64,000 bases of DNA from a bacterium (GCA_014896235.1 JADBKU010000023.1:1-64000); one strand, 5' to 3'. Numbered from the stretch's first letter, positions 1 through 9,049 are shown. Notes: generated by a model not told the origin, from the letters alone. Program-made: numbers and translations.

Positions 1-162
1 GAGCGAACGCACGTTCTCCGGGCTGGCGCCGCGGCTTTGGCAATAGGCGCGATAAACGGCGACGTTGGCGAATTGAAAGCGAAAAACTTCCAGAGCGAGC
101 GACTCGAACGATGCGGCCTCGGGCGCTTCGATAAATCCCAGAACTTGCTCGTAAATCGTCAT
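1..162 (-). CDS. LuxE-like acyl-protein synthetase, N-terminal fragment
   Basis: An open frame starts at ATG 162-160 and runs off the left edge, giving 54 residues. The visible N-terminus has the pattern FESLALEVFRFQFANVAVYR followed by AYCQSRGASPENV. This resembles the opening helix region of LuxE/acyl-protein synthetase (phenylacetate-CoA-ligase-like) proteins, which activate fatty acids with ATP. No catalytic motif is inside the window, so the family call rests on this short stretch only. Confidence 0.5.
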   Translation of the reverse strand, partial: MTIYEQVLGFIEAPEAASFESLALEVFRFQFANVAVYRAYCQSRGASPENVRSL

Positions 163-332
163 GACCGGCCGCAACCTCGCGACATTTTATCGGGTTTGCG
201 TTCGGGTTGCGCCACCGGCGCCAGAGGCGGCGCGCGAAGTATTAGCATTGCTGTATCGCCATATTCCGCTGTATTCCCAATTTTGATAAAAAAACAGGTC
301 GGCGACGATGCCGCCTCGGAGGGGCGCGTCAG

Positions 333-779
333 ATGAAGCAATTTATAGCGGGGGTGGTCGCGGGAGCGCTCGCGACCGGCGGGGTTGGGCTGGCGGCGAC
401 CGCGGCGGAACACAACGGAGCTTTTTGGCGGCAACTCAGCGCTCCGGCCAAGGTCAGTTATGTGGCGGGCTATCGCGACGCGATGAACGTCAGCGTCGGC
501 AAGCTCGACGATCTGAAAATCGCCGCGGACCTTTTTCACTGGCGCGGCGCCAACAAAATCCTGGGTCAGATCGATCGCGAGCTTTCCGATGGCGGCCTGA
601 CGTCTGACGCCGCCGTTCGGCAGCTCGACTCGCTATATGCGAATCCCAAATACGCCGAACTTGACCTCGGACAGGCGCTCGAGTTTCTCGCCGTGCGTGT
701 CCCGGACGGCAATGGCGTCGCGTCGGCGACGGCCGATAAGGTTAAGCCGTCCGGCGGCGTTCCCGCTCAATCCAGATAA
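333..779 (+). CDS. Conserved exported protein of unknown function
   Basis: 148 residues. A signal peptide is obvious: MKQFIAGVVAGALATGG, a hydrophobic core, and likely cleavage near ATAA-EH (about residue 25). The mature part is small and mostly helical, with the phrase FWRQLSAPAKVSYVAGYRDA around residues 31-50, a pattern seen in small periplasmic proteins of unknown role. A good ribosome site, GGAGGGG at 318-324, lies 8 bases before the ATG. I cannot assign a function. It is followed by an isolated lyase gene about 140 bases downstream. Confidence 0.75.
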   Translation: MKQFIAGVVAGALATGGVGLAATAAEHNGAFWRQLSAPAKVSYVAGYRDAMNVSVGKLDDLKIAADLFHWRGANKILGQIDRELSDGGLTSDAAVRQLDSLYANPKYAELDLGQALEFLAVRVPDGNGVASATADKVKPSGGVPAQSR

Positions 780-916
780 CGCAGCCCGGCCCGGCGGCGC
801 TTCACGCCGCCGGAAGGTTATTTGACAGCTCCGGCGCGGGCGACCTACCGTGCTTGCGCGAGCGGCGGTTCGCGTCCGCGCGCCGCTGGCGCGATTCATA
901 TGATAAGGCCGCAACG

Positions 917-1762
917 ATGAGCACTGAAACGACCGCGCGTTTGCGCCAGCTTTTGTCCGGCCCCGAGATGCTCGTGGCGCCGTTCGTCTATGACGGCCTG
1001 CAGGCGAAAATCGCCGAACAGGCGGGCTTCGACGCGATTTACATGACTGGATTCGGCACGGCCGCCGCGCGCGGACTGCCTGACCTCGGATTGCTCACAA
1101 TGTCCGAGATGGTCCAGAACGTCCGCGCGATCGCCCATGCCGTCAACGCGCCGCTGATCTGCGACGCCGACACCGGCTATGGCAATCCCGTGAACGTCTG
1201 GCGAACGGTGCGCGAGTACGAGGAGGCGGGCGCCGCGGCGTTGCATATCGAGGATCAGGTCTGGCCCAAGCGATGCGGTTTCCTGGCGGGCAAGCAGGTC
1301 ATCCCGATGGATCAGATGGTTCCAAAGGTGCGCGCCGCCTGCGACGCGCGCCGCGATCCCAATTTCGTCATTATCGCCCGCACCGACGCGCTGGCCGTCA
1401 ACGGCTGGGAAGACGTCGCGCGCCGCGCCCGCGCTTATCGCGAGGCCGGCGCCGATCTGATTTTCGTCGACGGCATCCGCACCGTCGAGGATATCAAGCG
1501 CTACGTCGCGGAACTCGGCGACCTGCCATTGCTCTACAACGGCGGCCTGTTGCCGGTTCCTGAACTGGCCAAATTCGGGTTCAAGGTGACGATTCATACG
1601 GGCACCTTGATGGCCGCGTTCGTGCGCTTTCGCGAGGCGATGCGCGAACTGAAGCGGACCGGCTCCTTAGACCTGCCGATCACCGGCCATCTGTTCGGCG
1701 AGTTGATCGAATTGCTGGGCGTGCCCGCCTATGAAGCGCTGGCGAAGAAATATGCCGATTAG
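917..1762 (+). CDS. Isocitrate lyase/PEP mutase family lyase
   Basis: 281 residues. The start chosen is ATG 917, preceded by AAGG; the open frame extends to 854 but the added residues are not family-like. The TIM-barrel metal motif DADTGYG is at 83-89, and the superfamily signature EDQVWPKRCG ends at residue 121, with the catalytic-loop Cys in KRCG. Members cleave or rearrange 2-oxo or methylated diacids (oxaloacetate decarboxylase, dimethylmalate lyase, methylisocitrate lyase, phosphonopyruvate enzymes). The loop after KRCG lacks the HR of PrpB, so methylisocitrate lyase is less likely. Exact substrate is not determinable here. Confidence 0.88.
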   Translation: MSTETTARLRQLLSGPEMLVAPFVYDGLQAKIAEQAGFDAIYMTGFGTAAARGLPDLGLLTMSEMVQNVRAIAHAVNAPLICDADTGYGNPVNVWRTVREYEEAGAAALHIEDQVWPKRCGFLAGKQVIPMDQMVPKVRAACDARRDPNFVIIARTDALAVNGWEDVARRARAYREAGADLIFVDGIRTVEDIKRYVAELGDLPLLYNGGLLPVPELAKFGFKVTIHTGTLMAAFVRFREAMRELKRTGSLDLPITGHLFGELIELLGVPAYEALAKKYAD

Positions 1763-1777
1763 GCGCCGAATTTTTTC

Positions 1778-2392
1778 ATGGATAATCCGGCCGAACTGAA
1801 ATTTTACTTCGCCTACACCAGTCCGTTCACCTATCTGGCGTACGAGCCGGCGCGCGCGCTCGAACGGAGCCATCGGGTGCGCGTGCGCTTCATTCCGCAC
1901 GGCGTGAATATCCGGCGCGTCTATGGCGACACGGCCGAACGCACCCGGCGCGATCAATTGAAAGTCCGCTATCTCTATCTCGACGCGCGGCGTTTCGCGG
2001 CTGAACGCGGCTTGACCATTCTGCCGCCGAAAAAAATCTACAGCGCGCGTTTCGCCTTTTACGGCGGGATGGTCGCGGAGGATCAGGGGCTGTTTCATCC
2101 CTATTCCGAGCGCGTCTTCGAGCGCTTCTGGAAGCGCGCGCTTGAAGTCGAGGATCCGGCGGCGCTGGCGGCGATTCTGCGCGAGGCCGGCGCCGATCCA
2201 GCGCCTTTCGAACGCTACGTCGGCAACGAGGAGCTGGAAGCCAAGCCGCGCCTTAAAGCTTGCTTCGCGGAAGCCGATCGCGATCACGTCTTCGGCGTGC
2301 CGACCTTCGTAATCGACGGCGAATTGTTCTGGGGTTACGACCGGATGGAGTGGTTGGTGCGCAAGCTCGACGCGATGGGCCTGCGCCGCTGA
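1778..2392 (+). CDS. DsbA-family 2-hydroxychromene-2-carboxylate isomerase-like protein
   Basis: 204 residues of the kappa-GST/DsbA thioredoxin fold. The N-terminal FYFAYTSPFTYLA matches the beta1-alpha1 region of HCCA isomerases, and the C-terminal FGVPTFVIDGELFWGYDRM carries the cis-Pro (VPT) and typical WG.DR ending. There is no CxxC, so it is not a disulfide oxidoreductase. HCCA isomerases act on aromatic ring-cleavage products with glutathione, but many members are uncharacterised. It begins 16 bases after the PEP-mutase-family lyase and is probably co-transcribed with it. Confidence 0.82.
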   Translation: MDNPAELKFYFAYTSPFTYLAYEPARALERSHRVRVRFIPHGVNIRRVYGDTAERTRRDQLKVRYLYLDARRFAAERGLTILPPKKIYSARFAFYGGMVAEDQGLFHPYSERVFERFWKRALEVEDPAALAAILREAGADPAPFERYVGNEELEAKPRLKACFAEADRDHVFGVPTFVIDGELFWGYDRMEWLVRKLDAMGLRR

Positions 2393-2476
2393 TTGTCGAA
2401 TATCTTAGTGACGCGCGGCGGCGCGCGTAGCCGTTCGGCGGTCCTGACGCCTTCCTGGGCGGTGGGCGGGACCGTA

Positions 2477-3490
2477 TCAGCCGAGGCTGCGTTTTTCGCG
2501 CTCAGCCAGTTCGAGATCCGCGTCAACCATCATCTCGACCAGTTGGCGGAAGCGGATTTTCGGTTCCCATCCGAGGATGCGTTTCGCCTTGCTGCTGTCG
2601 CCGATCAGGATGTCCACTTCGGCGGGCCGCATGAAACGCGGATCGAACTCGACATGGCGGGCCGGATCGAGGCCGAGCCGGGCGAAGGTCAGCTCAAGGA
2701 ATTCGCGCACCGAATGGGTTTCGCCAGTTGCAACGACGAAATCGTCCGGCCGCTCCTGCTGCAGCATCAGCCACATCGCTTCGACGTAATCGCCCGCGAA
2801 GCCCCAGTCGCGCCGCGCGTCAAGGTTGCCGAGCGTAAGCTTGTCCTGCAGCCCGAGCTTGATCCGCGTGGCGCTGCGCGTGATTTTGCGCGTGACGAAA
2901 TTCTCGCCGCGGCGCGGCGATTCGTGATTGAAAAGGATGCCGTTGCAGGCGAACAGGCCGTACGCCTCGCGGTAATTCACCGTCTGCCAGTGCGCGTAGC
3001 ACTTGGCGCATGCGTAAGGACTGCGCGGATGGAACGGCGTGGTCTCGCGCTGCGGAATCTCCGCGACCTCGCCGAACATCTCCGACGACCCGGCCTGATA
3101 GAAGCGGATCTTGCGGCCGTGGCGCTGATTGTGGTCGCGCACCGCCTCGAGCAGGCGCAGCGTGCCTAGCCCAACCACGTCGGCCGTATATTCCGGCTGG
3201 TCGAAGGAGATGCGCACGTGCGATTGCGCCGCCAGATTGTAAACCTCGTCGGGCAGCACCTGCTCGATGATGCGGCGCAGCCCGGTGCCGTCGCCAAGGT
3301 CGCCGTAATGGAGCTGCAACGGCGATTTGCCGCCGGCGGCGCCGTGATGCAGATGGTCGATGCGGCCGGTCGCGAAGCTGGAGCTGCGCCGCACGACGCC
3401 GTGGACCTCGTATCCTTTGTTGAGCAGGAATTCGGCCAGATACGAACCGTCCTGGCCGGTGACTCCGGTTATCAGCGCGACTTTCGCCAT
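2477..3490 (-). CDS. gmd: GDP-mannose 4,6-dehydratase
   Basis: 337 residues from ATG 3490 (a TTG one codon upstream is less likely). This extended SDR converts GDP-mannose to GDP-4-keto-6-deoxymannose, the precursor of fucose, rhamnose and perosamine in surface polysaccharides. Visible are the NAD(P) motif GVTGQDG (9-15), the GSSEMFG segment (134-140) and YACAK (Y159, K163). The family-typical [20 protein letters not shown] follows. Full length for Gmd. It is the last gene of a minus-strand polysaccharide set, about 95 bases after the cupin gene. Confidence 0.96.
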   Translation of the reverse strand: MAKVALITGVTGQDGSYLAEFLLNKGYEVHGVVRRSSSFATGRIDHLHHGAAGGKSPLQLHYGDLGDGTGLRRIIEQVLPDEVYNLAAQSHVRISFDQPEYTADVVGLGTLRLLEAVRDHNQRHGRKIRFYQAGSSEMFGEVAEIPQRETTPFHPRSPYACAKCYAHWQTVNYREAYGLFACNGILFNHESPRRGENFVTRKITRSATRIKLGLQDKLTLGNLDARRDWGFAGDYVEAMWLMLQQERPDDFVVATGETHSVREFLELTFARLGLDPARHVEFDPRFMRPAEVDILIGDSSKAKRILGWEPKIRFRQLVEMMVDADLELAEREKRSLG

Positions 3491-3585
3491 CAAACAATCT
3501 TTTCGGCGCGGATATCGCGGCCAAGCCGGCGCGCCCCGCGGTTCGTCATATCATGCCGCAAGCGGGGGGCGCGGGCGAGGGTTCG

Positions 3586-3948
3586 TCAATCGCCTTTGAC
3601 CAGCCGGATCGAATCGCTCTCGAAGTGCTGGGTCGAGAATTCGTAAAGTTCGGCGTCCTCGATCGCTTCCATCTGATGGACCAGGCCGATCGGTATATCC
3701 ATGCATTGTCCGGCTTCGAGCACGAACTCCTCGATCGTCGGCGCATCGGCCGAGTCTTTCACCCGCACTTTCAATTTTCCGGAGCGCAGGAAAAAGGATT
3801 CGGTTTTTAGCTTGTGGAAGTGGAGCGAGCACATCTTCCCCTTGCGGATTTCAAGAATTTTTCCGCAGTAGAGATCGTTGTTCGCAATCCATACTTCGCG
3901 GCCCCAACCTTTCGGAACGATTTTTACCGGTTCGCGCGATCGTGACAT
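3586..3948 (-). CDS. Cupin-domain sugar-phosphate isomerase-like protein
   Basis: 120 residues from ATG 3948, which follows the purine-rich GGAAAGAGAGAAAG. The longer frame to 4038 overlaps the upstream gene and is rejected. Single cupin barrel with likely metal ligands H43, H45, E50 and H91, and the opening PKGWGREVWIANN typical of stand-alone mannose-6-phosphate-isomerase-like cupins found in polysaccharide loci. These are usually placed with nucleotide-sugar genes, as here between gmd and a sugar-phosphate transferase. The reaction is not proven; it could be an isomerase, an epimerase or a binding protein. Confidence 0.85.
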   Translation of the reverse strand: MSRSREPVKIVPKGWGREVWIANNDLYCGKILEIRKGKMCSLHFHKLKTESFFLRSGKLKVRVKDSADAPTIEEFVLEAGQCMDIPIGLVHQMEAIEDAELYEFSTQHFESDSIRLVKGD

Positions 3949-4027
3949 GACTTTCTCTCTTTCCGGATCGACCATCGGTTCGCGGAAACGCGGCCCGACT
4001 GCCAGAAATGTAGCCAGATGGCCGAGA

Positions 4028-5887
4028 TCAAGCGACAACTTGTCCGCTTGCGGAGCCGCGATTTTCGCCGGAGGCCGGCAGAACGTCGCTCTCGCCGGGC
4101 GGGCCTATATCATTGAGCCGAATAGAAAACCGCCGGACCAAAAGATGATGACGATTGGCGAATTCCCAGAGCGATAGAGTCATTTCGCGCGGCAGGGAAT
4201 CCACCGCCACCAATAGCTCGTTGAAATTGGTCGCGAGCAAAATCCGCTCAAGATCCTTGAGCGAGCCCATCACCTGCCGCCCATGCACGAGCTTGCCGAG
4301 TTTCATCGCGTCGTCGTCGACAAAGCCGACGATTTTGGCGCGGCGACTACGGGCGACCGCCAGATAACGCGCCGCGGCTTCCGCCAGCTCGTCGGCGCCG
4401 ACGATCAGCACCCGCTCGTTGGCGACCGCGAGCAAAGCGATTCCGCGGCGCAGGGCGCGAAACGAAAAACGGCTGGCGACAAGAAAATTCGCAAGCAAAA
4501 TCACGTACAGCACCGCGATCGATCCGGACAGCTCGATCCGGACGATCATCGAGAGCAAAACCAGAAAAGCGCCCGCGAGCACCGCGCCGATCGTCAGCCG
4601 CAGCAGGTCCGAGACGCTCGCATAGCGCCAGATGCCCCGGTACACGCCGGAGACCATGAAAGCGGCATAGGTGACGGCTAGGACCCACGGTACGCAGTTG
4701 AGCAGACTGGCCATCAGGGCGTCGTTGATCCGGAAATCGAGCCGAATCAAAAACGCGCCGAAATAGGCGGCGGGAATCAAAGCGAAGTCGAGCAAGGCTT
4801 CGGCCAGCCGCCGCTTGTAGCTAAACGTCAGAATCGCGCGCGCCAATCCGCGCAGCTCGGCGATCGCCACGCCGGGCGAGGTCCGATCGAAAGTCAAATC
4901 GACCATGAAGAGGGCGATTACGCCGAACAACCCCGCGACCATCGGCAGCGTTGACAACAGCAGCGGATGCGGAATCATCACGACCGTGACCGCGAGCGCC
5001 GAGGTTGCCGCCGTGACGATCCAGAACAAGCCGACGGCGACTGGCTCGGCGAGGCCGAGCGCGAGCAGCTTGTGATGCGAATGGTCGAGGCCGCGGCGTG
5101 AAATCGGCTTTCCCGTGGCCATCCGGCTGACGCTGACGATCGCCGTGTCGAGCAGCGGCACGAGCATCAACAGAATCGGCACGACGTAACGCGACAGGCG
5201 TGAATTTCCCGAAAGGTCGCCGGAGTGCAAGGCGAGCAGACCCAGAATTAAGCCGAGCGGCAAGGCGCCGCTGTCGCCCATGAAGATCGACGCGGGACTC
5301 GCGTTGTAGAGCAAAAAGCCGCATAAAGCGCCCGCGACGGCGAGCGCGCGGCAGCCCAGCGGCGTCTGGTTATGCACGAGCGCGATAACGCCGCAGGCGA
5401 CCGCGACGATAATTCCGATACCGGTCGCCAAACCGTCGAGACCGTCGATCAAATTGAAGGCGTTGATTGTCCCAAGCAGGAAAAATCCGGCCAAGAGAGC
5501 GTTAAGCCAGATCCACGGAGCCAGATGGAATGGCCCTACGAACCTGAGCGTGATCGCGACGATCGCGATCTGCAAAAGCAGTTTCGGCAGTGCGCGAAAA
5601 GCCACAACATCGTCAATCACGCCGACCGCCAGCAGGCCGATCGATCCCGCGAGCATCCCCACGCTCAGCGAATGCACCGCCGCAAGCGCAATAAGAATCG
5701 AGAGGACAATCGCTACGCCGCCCAGCAGCGGCGTCGCTTCGGCATGGCGCCCATCGTCGCTGGGCGGCGCCGTCACGCCGAACCGCAGCGCTATCCGCTT
5801 GAGGGGCGGAGTCGTCACAATTGTCAAGAGCATGGCGATAATCGTCGCCACCAATGGACGCATGGACGGACTTATGACGATGAACAT
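4028..5887 (-). CDS. WecA/MraY-type sugar-1-phosphate transferase fused to CapD-type N-terminal domain
   Basis: 619 residues. Residues 1-330 are a multi-pass GT4-type transferase with the catalytic elements IDDVV (91-95), NAFNLIDGLDG (142-152), FMGDSG (203-208) and HSHH (269-272). This enzyme class moves a sugar-1-phosphate from a UDP-sugar to undecaprenyl phosphate. Residues about 355-480 add four to five further membrane segments, and 490-590 a Rossmann-like CoA_binding_3 domain (ERVLIVGADE). These are the N-terminal parts of WbpM/CapD dehydratases, but the catalytic SDR domain is absent. The fusion links lipid priming to a nucleotide-binding membrane module. Start could also be ATG 5863. 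Confidence 0.88.
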   Translation of the reverse strand: MFIVISPSMRPLVATIIAMLLTIVTTPPLKRIALRFGVTAPPSDDGRHAEATPLLGGVAIVLSILIALAAVHSLSVGMLAGSIGLLAVGVIDDVVAFRALPKLLLQIAIVAITLRFVGPFHLAPWIWLNALLAGFFLLGTINAFNLIDGLDGLATGIGIIVAVACGVIALVHNQTPLGCRALAVAGALCGFLLYNASPASIFMGDSGALPLGLILGLLALHSGDLSGNSRLSRYVVPILLMLVPLLDTAIVSVSRMATGKPISRRGLDHSHHKLLALGLAEPVAVGLFWIVTAATSALAVTVVMIPHPLLLSTLPMVAGLFGVIALFMVDLTFDRTSPGVAIAELRGLARAILTFSYKRRLAEALLDFALIPAAYFGAFLIRLDFRINDALMASLLNCVPWVLAVTYAAFMVSGVYRGIWRYASVSDLLRLTIGAVLAGAFLVLLSMIVRIELSGSIAVLYVILLANFLVASRFSFRALRRGIALLAVANERVLIVGADELAEAAARYLAVARSRRAKIVGFVDDDAMKLGKLVHGRQVMGSLKDLERILLATNFNELLVAVDSLPREMTLSLWEFANRHHLLVRRFSIRLNDIGPPGESDVLPASGENRGSASGQVVA

Positions 5888-5996
5888 GACGTCACCGGTT
5901 CGGCAACCGGCGTCCCCTCACCGTCGCAGGTTGACCGGCGATTACTTTGCGCTTGCAACTCGAATGAAGCAAGAGCCAAATTGGATTTCATTTATG

Positions 5997-6019
5997 AAAA
6001 TCTAGCATTGCTAGGTTTT
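5997..6019. terminator. Possible bidirectional terminator hairpin
   Basis: AAAATCTAGC and GCTAGGTTTT pair over 10 positions (one G-T wobble) around a three-base loop, giving an A-tract/stem/T-tract shape on both strands. On the minus strand it lies between the glycosyltransferase (6105) and the sugar-phosphate transferase (5887). The surrounding 100 bases are clearly AT-richer than the neighbouring genes. Confidence 0.45.
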
Positions 6020-6104
6020 GTTTTGCTTTGACCTTCAAATTTCGACGTTTAACGCCAATCTGGCGAACTTAGGCGCGGAAAGCGCGAACGGCTCATCGGC
6101 GCCG

Positions 6105-7301
6105 TCAGCGAGCCGGCGCGAGCGTGTGTCTGGACTGGACTGCGGCGGCGGTCGTGGCGAAATCTGGAAGCGGCCGTTGGAAGATTAGCGCGGCGTAGAG
6201 GTCGCACATTTTGCGCGCGGACGATTTCCAATCGAAATCCCGCTTGATCCAGTCGCGTCCGCGCGCGCCCATCTCGTCCAGCGGCATCGCCGCGAGCCGT
6301 TGAATCGCGCCGGCCAGCGACTCGGGATCGTTTTTCACCCAAAGGCCGCATCCATGTTCGCTAAGCGCGCTCCACGGCGTTCCCTCGCTGGCGATTACCG
6401 GCACGCCGCGCGCGAGCGCCTCGGCGACGCTTGCCGCCGAATGTTCCTGATGCGATGGCAGGACGAAGAGATCGATGCGATCGAAGAAACGGCGGCGCGC
6501 GGAACCGCGCAGCGACGATTCGATCAAACTTACTTCGCCGCCGAGGCCCAGGCGTTCGATCCGCTGGCGCAGCAGGCGCAAGTAGCGGCGTCCGCCCTCG
6601 CCCGCGACCGTCATCGCGACGCTGGTCCCTGAATCGCGCAGAAGCGCCGCCGCGTCAATCAGATTCTCCAGCGCTTTACGCGGTTCGATTCGGCCCGCGT
6701 AGCCGATTCTGAGCCGGCCTTCGCGCGGCTCCCGGATGGATTCCGATGGAATGCGCACGCCGTATGGCACGGTCGCGATCGCGACGGCGGGAATTCGCGC
6801 CGCGCACGCGTCCCTTTCACCTTCCGACGCGGCGTGCATCACGACGCGCCGCGGCGCCAGCATCCGTTCCAGCCGTGTCGGACCGCCCAATCCGCTGCGG
6901 TCGCCACGCCATGGTTGCAACGCTCCGCCGGGCGACCATACGAGCGGCCGATTGAAGATTTTGCAGGCGATAAGCGCCGGCAGGGCCGTCGCGACGTTTA
7001 GTCCAATAAGATGCACCACCTCCGCGCTGCGCACTTCCATCAGCAAGCGTAACGGCAGGCTCGGCGCGAGCGCGCCGAATAAAATTCGATGCGCATAAAT
7101 CGCTTCGAAGCCGGCGTCGATCAGAATTGGCTTGCCAGTCTCGACCGGCGCAGTTCGGCGCGGCCCGTCGGCATCGGTGGCGAGCACCCGCACATTGCAT
7201 CCCAAACGCGCGCATCCAAGGCTCAGGCGGTAGGCGTTTTCAACCGCTTCGCCATAATAGGCGGCGGGCGAAAAATACGGCGTGACGTAAAGTACTCTCA
7301 C
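6105..7301 (-). CDS. Group 1 (GT-B, GT4) glycosyltransferase
   Basis: 398 residues. It opens MRVLYVTPYFSPAAYYGEAV, the usual N-terminal Rossmann start of retaining GT4 enzymes. The donor-binding half has IGYAGRIEPRKALENLIDAA and then HSAASVAEALARGVPVIAS, the E-x7-E type nucleotide-sugar site. Soluble or peripheral, with no membrane segment. It is the most upstream gene of the minus-strand polysaccharide set and probably adds a sugar to the lipid-linked intermediate primed by the next gene. Donor and acceptor cannot be named. Confidence 0.9.
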   Translation of the reverse strand: MRVLYVTPYFSPAAYYGEAVENAYRLSLGCARLGCNVRVLATDADGPRRTAPVETGKPILIDAGFEAIYAHRILFGALAPSLPLRLLMEVRSAEVVHLIGLNVATALPALIACKIFNRPLVWSPGGALQPWRGDRSGLGGPTRLERMLAPRRVVMHAASEGERDACAARIPAVAIATVPYGVRIPSESIREPREGRLRIGYAGRIEPRKALENLIDAAALLRDSGTSVAMTVAGEGGRRYLRLLRQRIERLGLGGEVSLIESSLRGSARRRFFDRIDLFVLPSHQEHSAASVAEALARGVPVIASEGTPWSALSEHGCGLWVKNDPESLAGAIQRLAAMPLDEMGARGRDWIKRDFDWKSSARKMCDLYAALIFQRPLPDFATTAAAVQSRHTLAPAR

Positions 7302-7732
7302 GCAAAATCAGCCAAGTATGAGCGGCAATCTCGTAAATTCGCCAGTATCACGCGATACCGGCAGCATCAGTAGGTTAAACCCTAATTAACGCATAATACA
7401 TCAGATTGGAACATTCCGCCATGTGTAGGCTAGTTCGGACAACGCGCCGATAAACACGGTTAAGTTATTGTACCTTGACCGCATTCGCGCATGGCGAAAT
7501 AGTTGCCTTTGCAGGTTGTGATTTAAGTAGGTTCCCAACCGGGAAATCATGATGTTGAACCCCGCGCCGAGACCGCACGGCGCTGGTGACGCCGTCGGAA
7601 GCAACCGATCTAAATCAAGCTTAGGGATAAGGATTGGCGTAAGCCGTGACGTGCATGGCCGGCGGGTGTATATAGAAAGTCCCGCGGCGTTACGGGCGGC
7701 GCGATTCGACGGCATTTATTAGAGGTATCGAG
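7302..7732. other. 431-base intergenic region between divergent glycosyltransferase and thiC
   Basis: No convincing gene. The left 110 bases are relatively AT-rich and hold the upstream region of the minus-strand glycosyltransferase. The right half is the thiC leader, with overlapping hairpins at 7564-7595 and a box-like stretch to 7632, then the thiC ribosome site AGAGG near 7720. No tRNA or canonical TPP or cobalamin riboswitch is recognised. Confidence 0.6.
7564..7632 (+). promoter_or_regulatory. Structured thiC leader with two mutually exclusive hairpins
   Basis: GCGCCG (7564-7569) pairs with CGGCGC (7578-7583), while ACGGCG (7577-7582) pairs equally well with CGCCGT (7590-7595). The two stems share CGGCG and cannot coexist, the layout of a switch or attenuator. 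CCGAGACC (7567-7574) and AACCGATC then TTAGGGATAA (7603-7630) echo the CUGAGA and ACCUGAUC...UAGGGA boxes of the TPP aptamer. However, the conserved helix between the latter boxes is missing, so a TPP riboswitch is only a possibility. Confidence 0.35.
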
Positions 7733-9049
7733 ATGACGCAACTTGAAGCGGCCCGCAAAGGTTTGATCACCCAGCAGATGGCTGAAGTCGCCGAAGACGA
7801 AGGACGGCGGCCCGAGGAGATCCGCGCTCTCGTCGCCAGCGGCGAAGTGGTGATTCCGCACAACCATCATCATGAATTCCGTGCGATCGGCATTGGCAAA
7901 CAGCTCCGGACCAAGGTCAACGCCAATATCGGCGCCTCGAATTTCCATCAGTTGATCGAAGAGGAGATCGAAAAGCTCTATACGGCGGTGCGGTTCGGCG
8001 CGGACTCTGTGATGGATCTGTCAACCGGAACCGACCTCGACCAGATTCGGATGGAAGTGCTATCGCGAAGCCCCGTGATGGTTGGCACGGTGCCGATTTA
8101 CCAGGTCGCATCCGAGCGCTCGATCATGGAGCTTGAGGCGCCGAATTTTCTCGAGGTGATCGAGCGGCAGGCGCGCCAGGGCGTGGATTACATGACGCTG
8201 CATTGCGGCGTCACGCGCGAAACCGTGCGCAAGCTGCGCGGTCATGGCCGTATCGAGGGAATCGTTTCCCGCGGCGGCGCGCTGCTGGCGGCGTGGATCG
8301 AGCGCACCGGAAACGAAAATCCGCTTTACGAGCATTTCGACGAAGTTTGTGCGATTCTGCGCGAGCACGACGTTACGATTTCGCTGGGCGACGGATTGCG
8401 TCCGGGCGCCACCGGCGACGCCACCGACCGCGGCCAGCTGGCCGAATTGCTGGTGCTCGGCGAACTGACGGAGCGGGCGCGCGCGCTTGGCGTGCAGGTG
8501 ATGATCGAAGGGCCGGGCCATGTGCCGCTGGATCAGATCGAAGCCAACGTCAAACTGGAAAAGCGGGTTTGCGGCGGCGCGCCATTTTATGTTCTGGGGC
8601 CGCTGACCTGCGACGTGGCGCCCGGCTACGACCACATCACCGGCGCGATCGGCGGCGCGATCGCCGCCGCCGCGGGCACCGATTTCCTGTGCTACGTCAC
8701 CCCTGCGGAGCATCTGCGGCTCCCTGATATCGAGGATGTGCGCGAGGGCGTAATCGCCACGCGGATCGCGGCGCATTCGGGCGATCTCGTCAAAGGCGTG
8801 CGCGCCGCCAAGGTCTGGAACGATCAGATGTCGCGCTACCGCAAGGCGCTCAATTGGGAGGGGATGTACGCGATGGCGATGGATCCGGACAAGGCGCGCC
8901 GCTACAAGGAAGAGAGCGAGGCGGCCGGCTCCAACGTCTGCAGCATGTGCGGCTCGCTCTGTTCGATCAATATCGACAACGCCGCGATCAAATTCACGCG
9001 CAAGCGCGCGCTGGAGCAGGTGGAAACCCATGCCGCCGCGGGTCGATGA
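7733..9049 (+). CDS. thiC: Phosphomethylpyrimidine synthase, short form (ThiC family)
   Basis: 438 residues. This non-canonical radical SAM enzyme rearranges aminoimidazole ribotide to HMP-phosphate for thiamine. Recognisable segments include VNANIGAS, FGADSVMDLSTG, MIEGPGHVPLDQIEANVKL and the C-terminal cluster motif CSMCGSLC (C403, C406, C410; CX2CX3C). This is the short branch lacking the N-terminal domain of long ThiC. The same branch contains BzaF, which makes 5-hydroxybenzimidazole for the lower ligand of cobamides, so that role cannot be excluded by eye. Ribosome site AGAGG is 7 bases before the ATG. Confidence 0.9.
   Translation: MTQLEAARKGLITQQMAEVAEDEGRRPEEIRALVASGEVVIPHNHHHEFRAIGIGKQLRTKVNANIGASNFHQLIEEEIEKLYTAVRFGADSVMDLSTGTDLDQIRMEVLSRSPVMVGTVPIYQVASERSIMELEAPNFLEVIERQARQGVDYMTLHCGVTRETVRKLRGHGRIEGIVSRGGALLAAWIERTGNENPLYEHFDEVCAILREHDVTISLGDGLRPGATGDATDRGQLAELLVLGELTERARALGVQVMIEGPGHVPLDQIEANVKLEKRVCGGAPFYVLGPLTCDVAPGYDHITGAIGGAIAAAAGTDFLCYVTPAEHLRLPDIEDVREGVIATRIAAHSGDLVKGVRAAKVWNDQMSRYRKALNWEGMYAMAMDPDKARRYKEESEAAGSNVCSMCGSLCSINIDNAAIKFTRKRALEQVETHAAAGR

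Noticed and set aside
2393-3169. 258-codon plus-strand frame
   Set aside because: Antisense to the well-supported gmd gene and without family motifs.
7302-7732. Canonical TPP or cobalamin riboswitch upstream of thiC
   Set aside because: No CUGAGA, no intact helix after GAUC, and no GCCACUG B12 box were found. Only a degenerate resemblance remains, reported as a finding.
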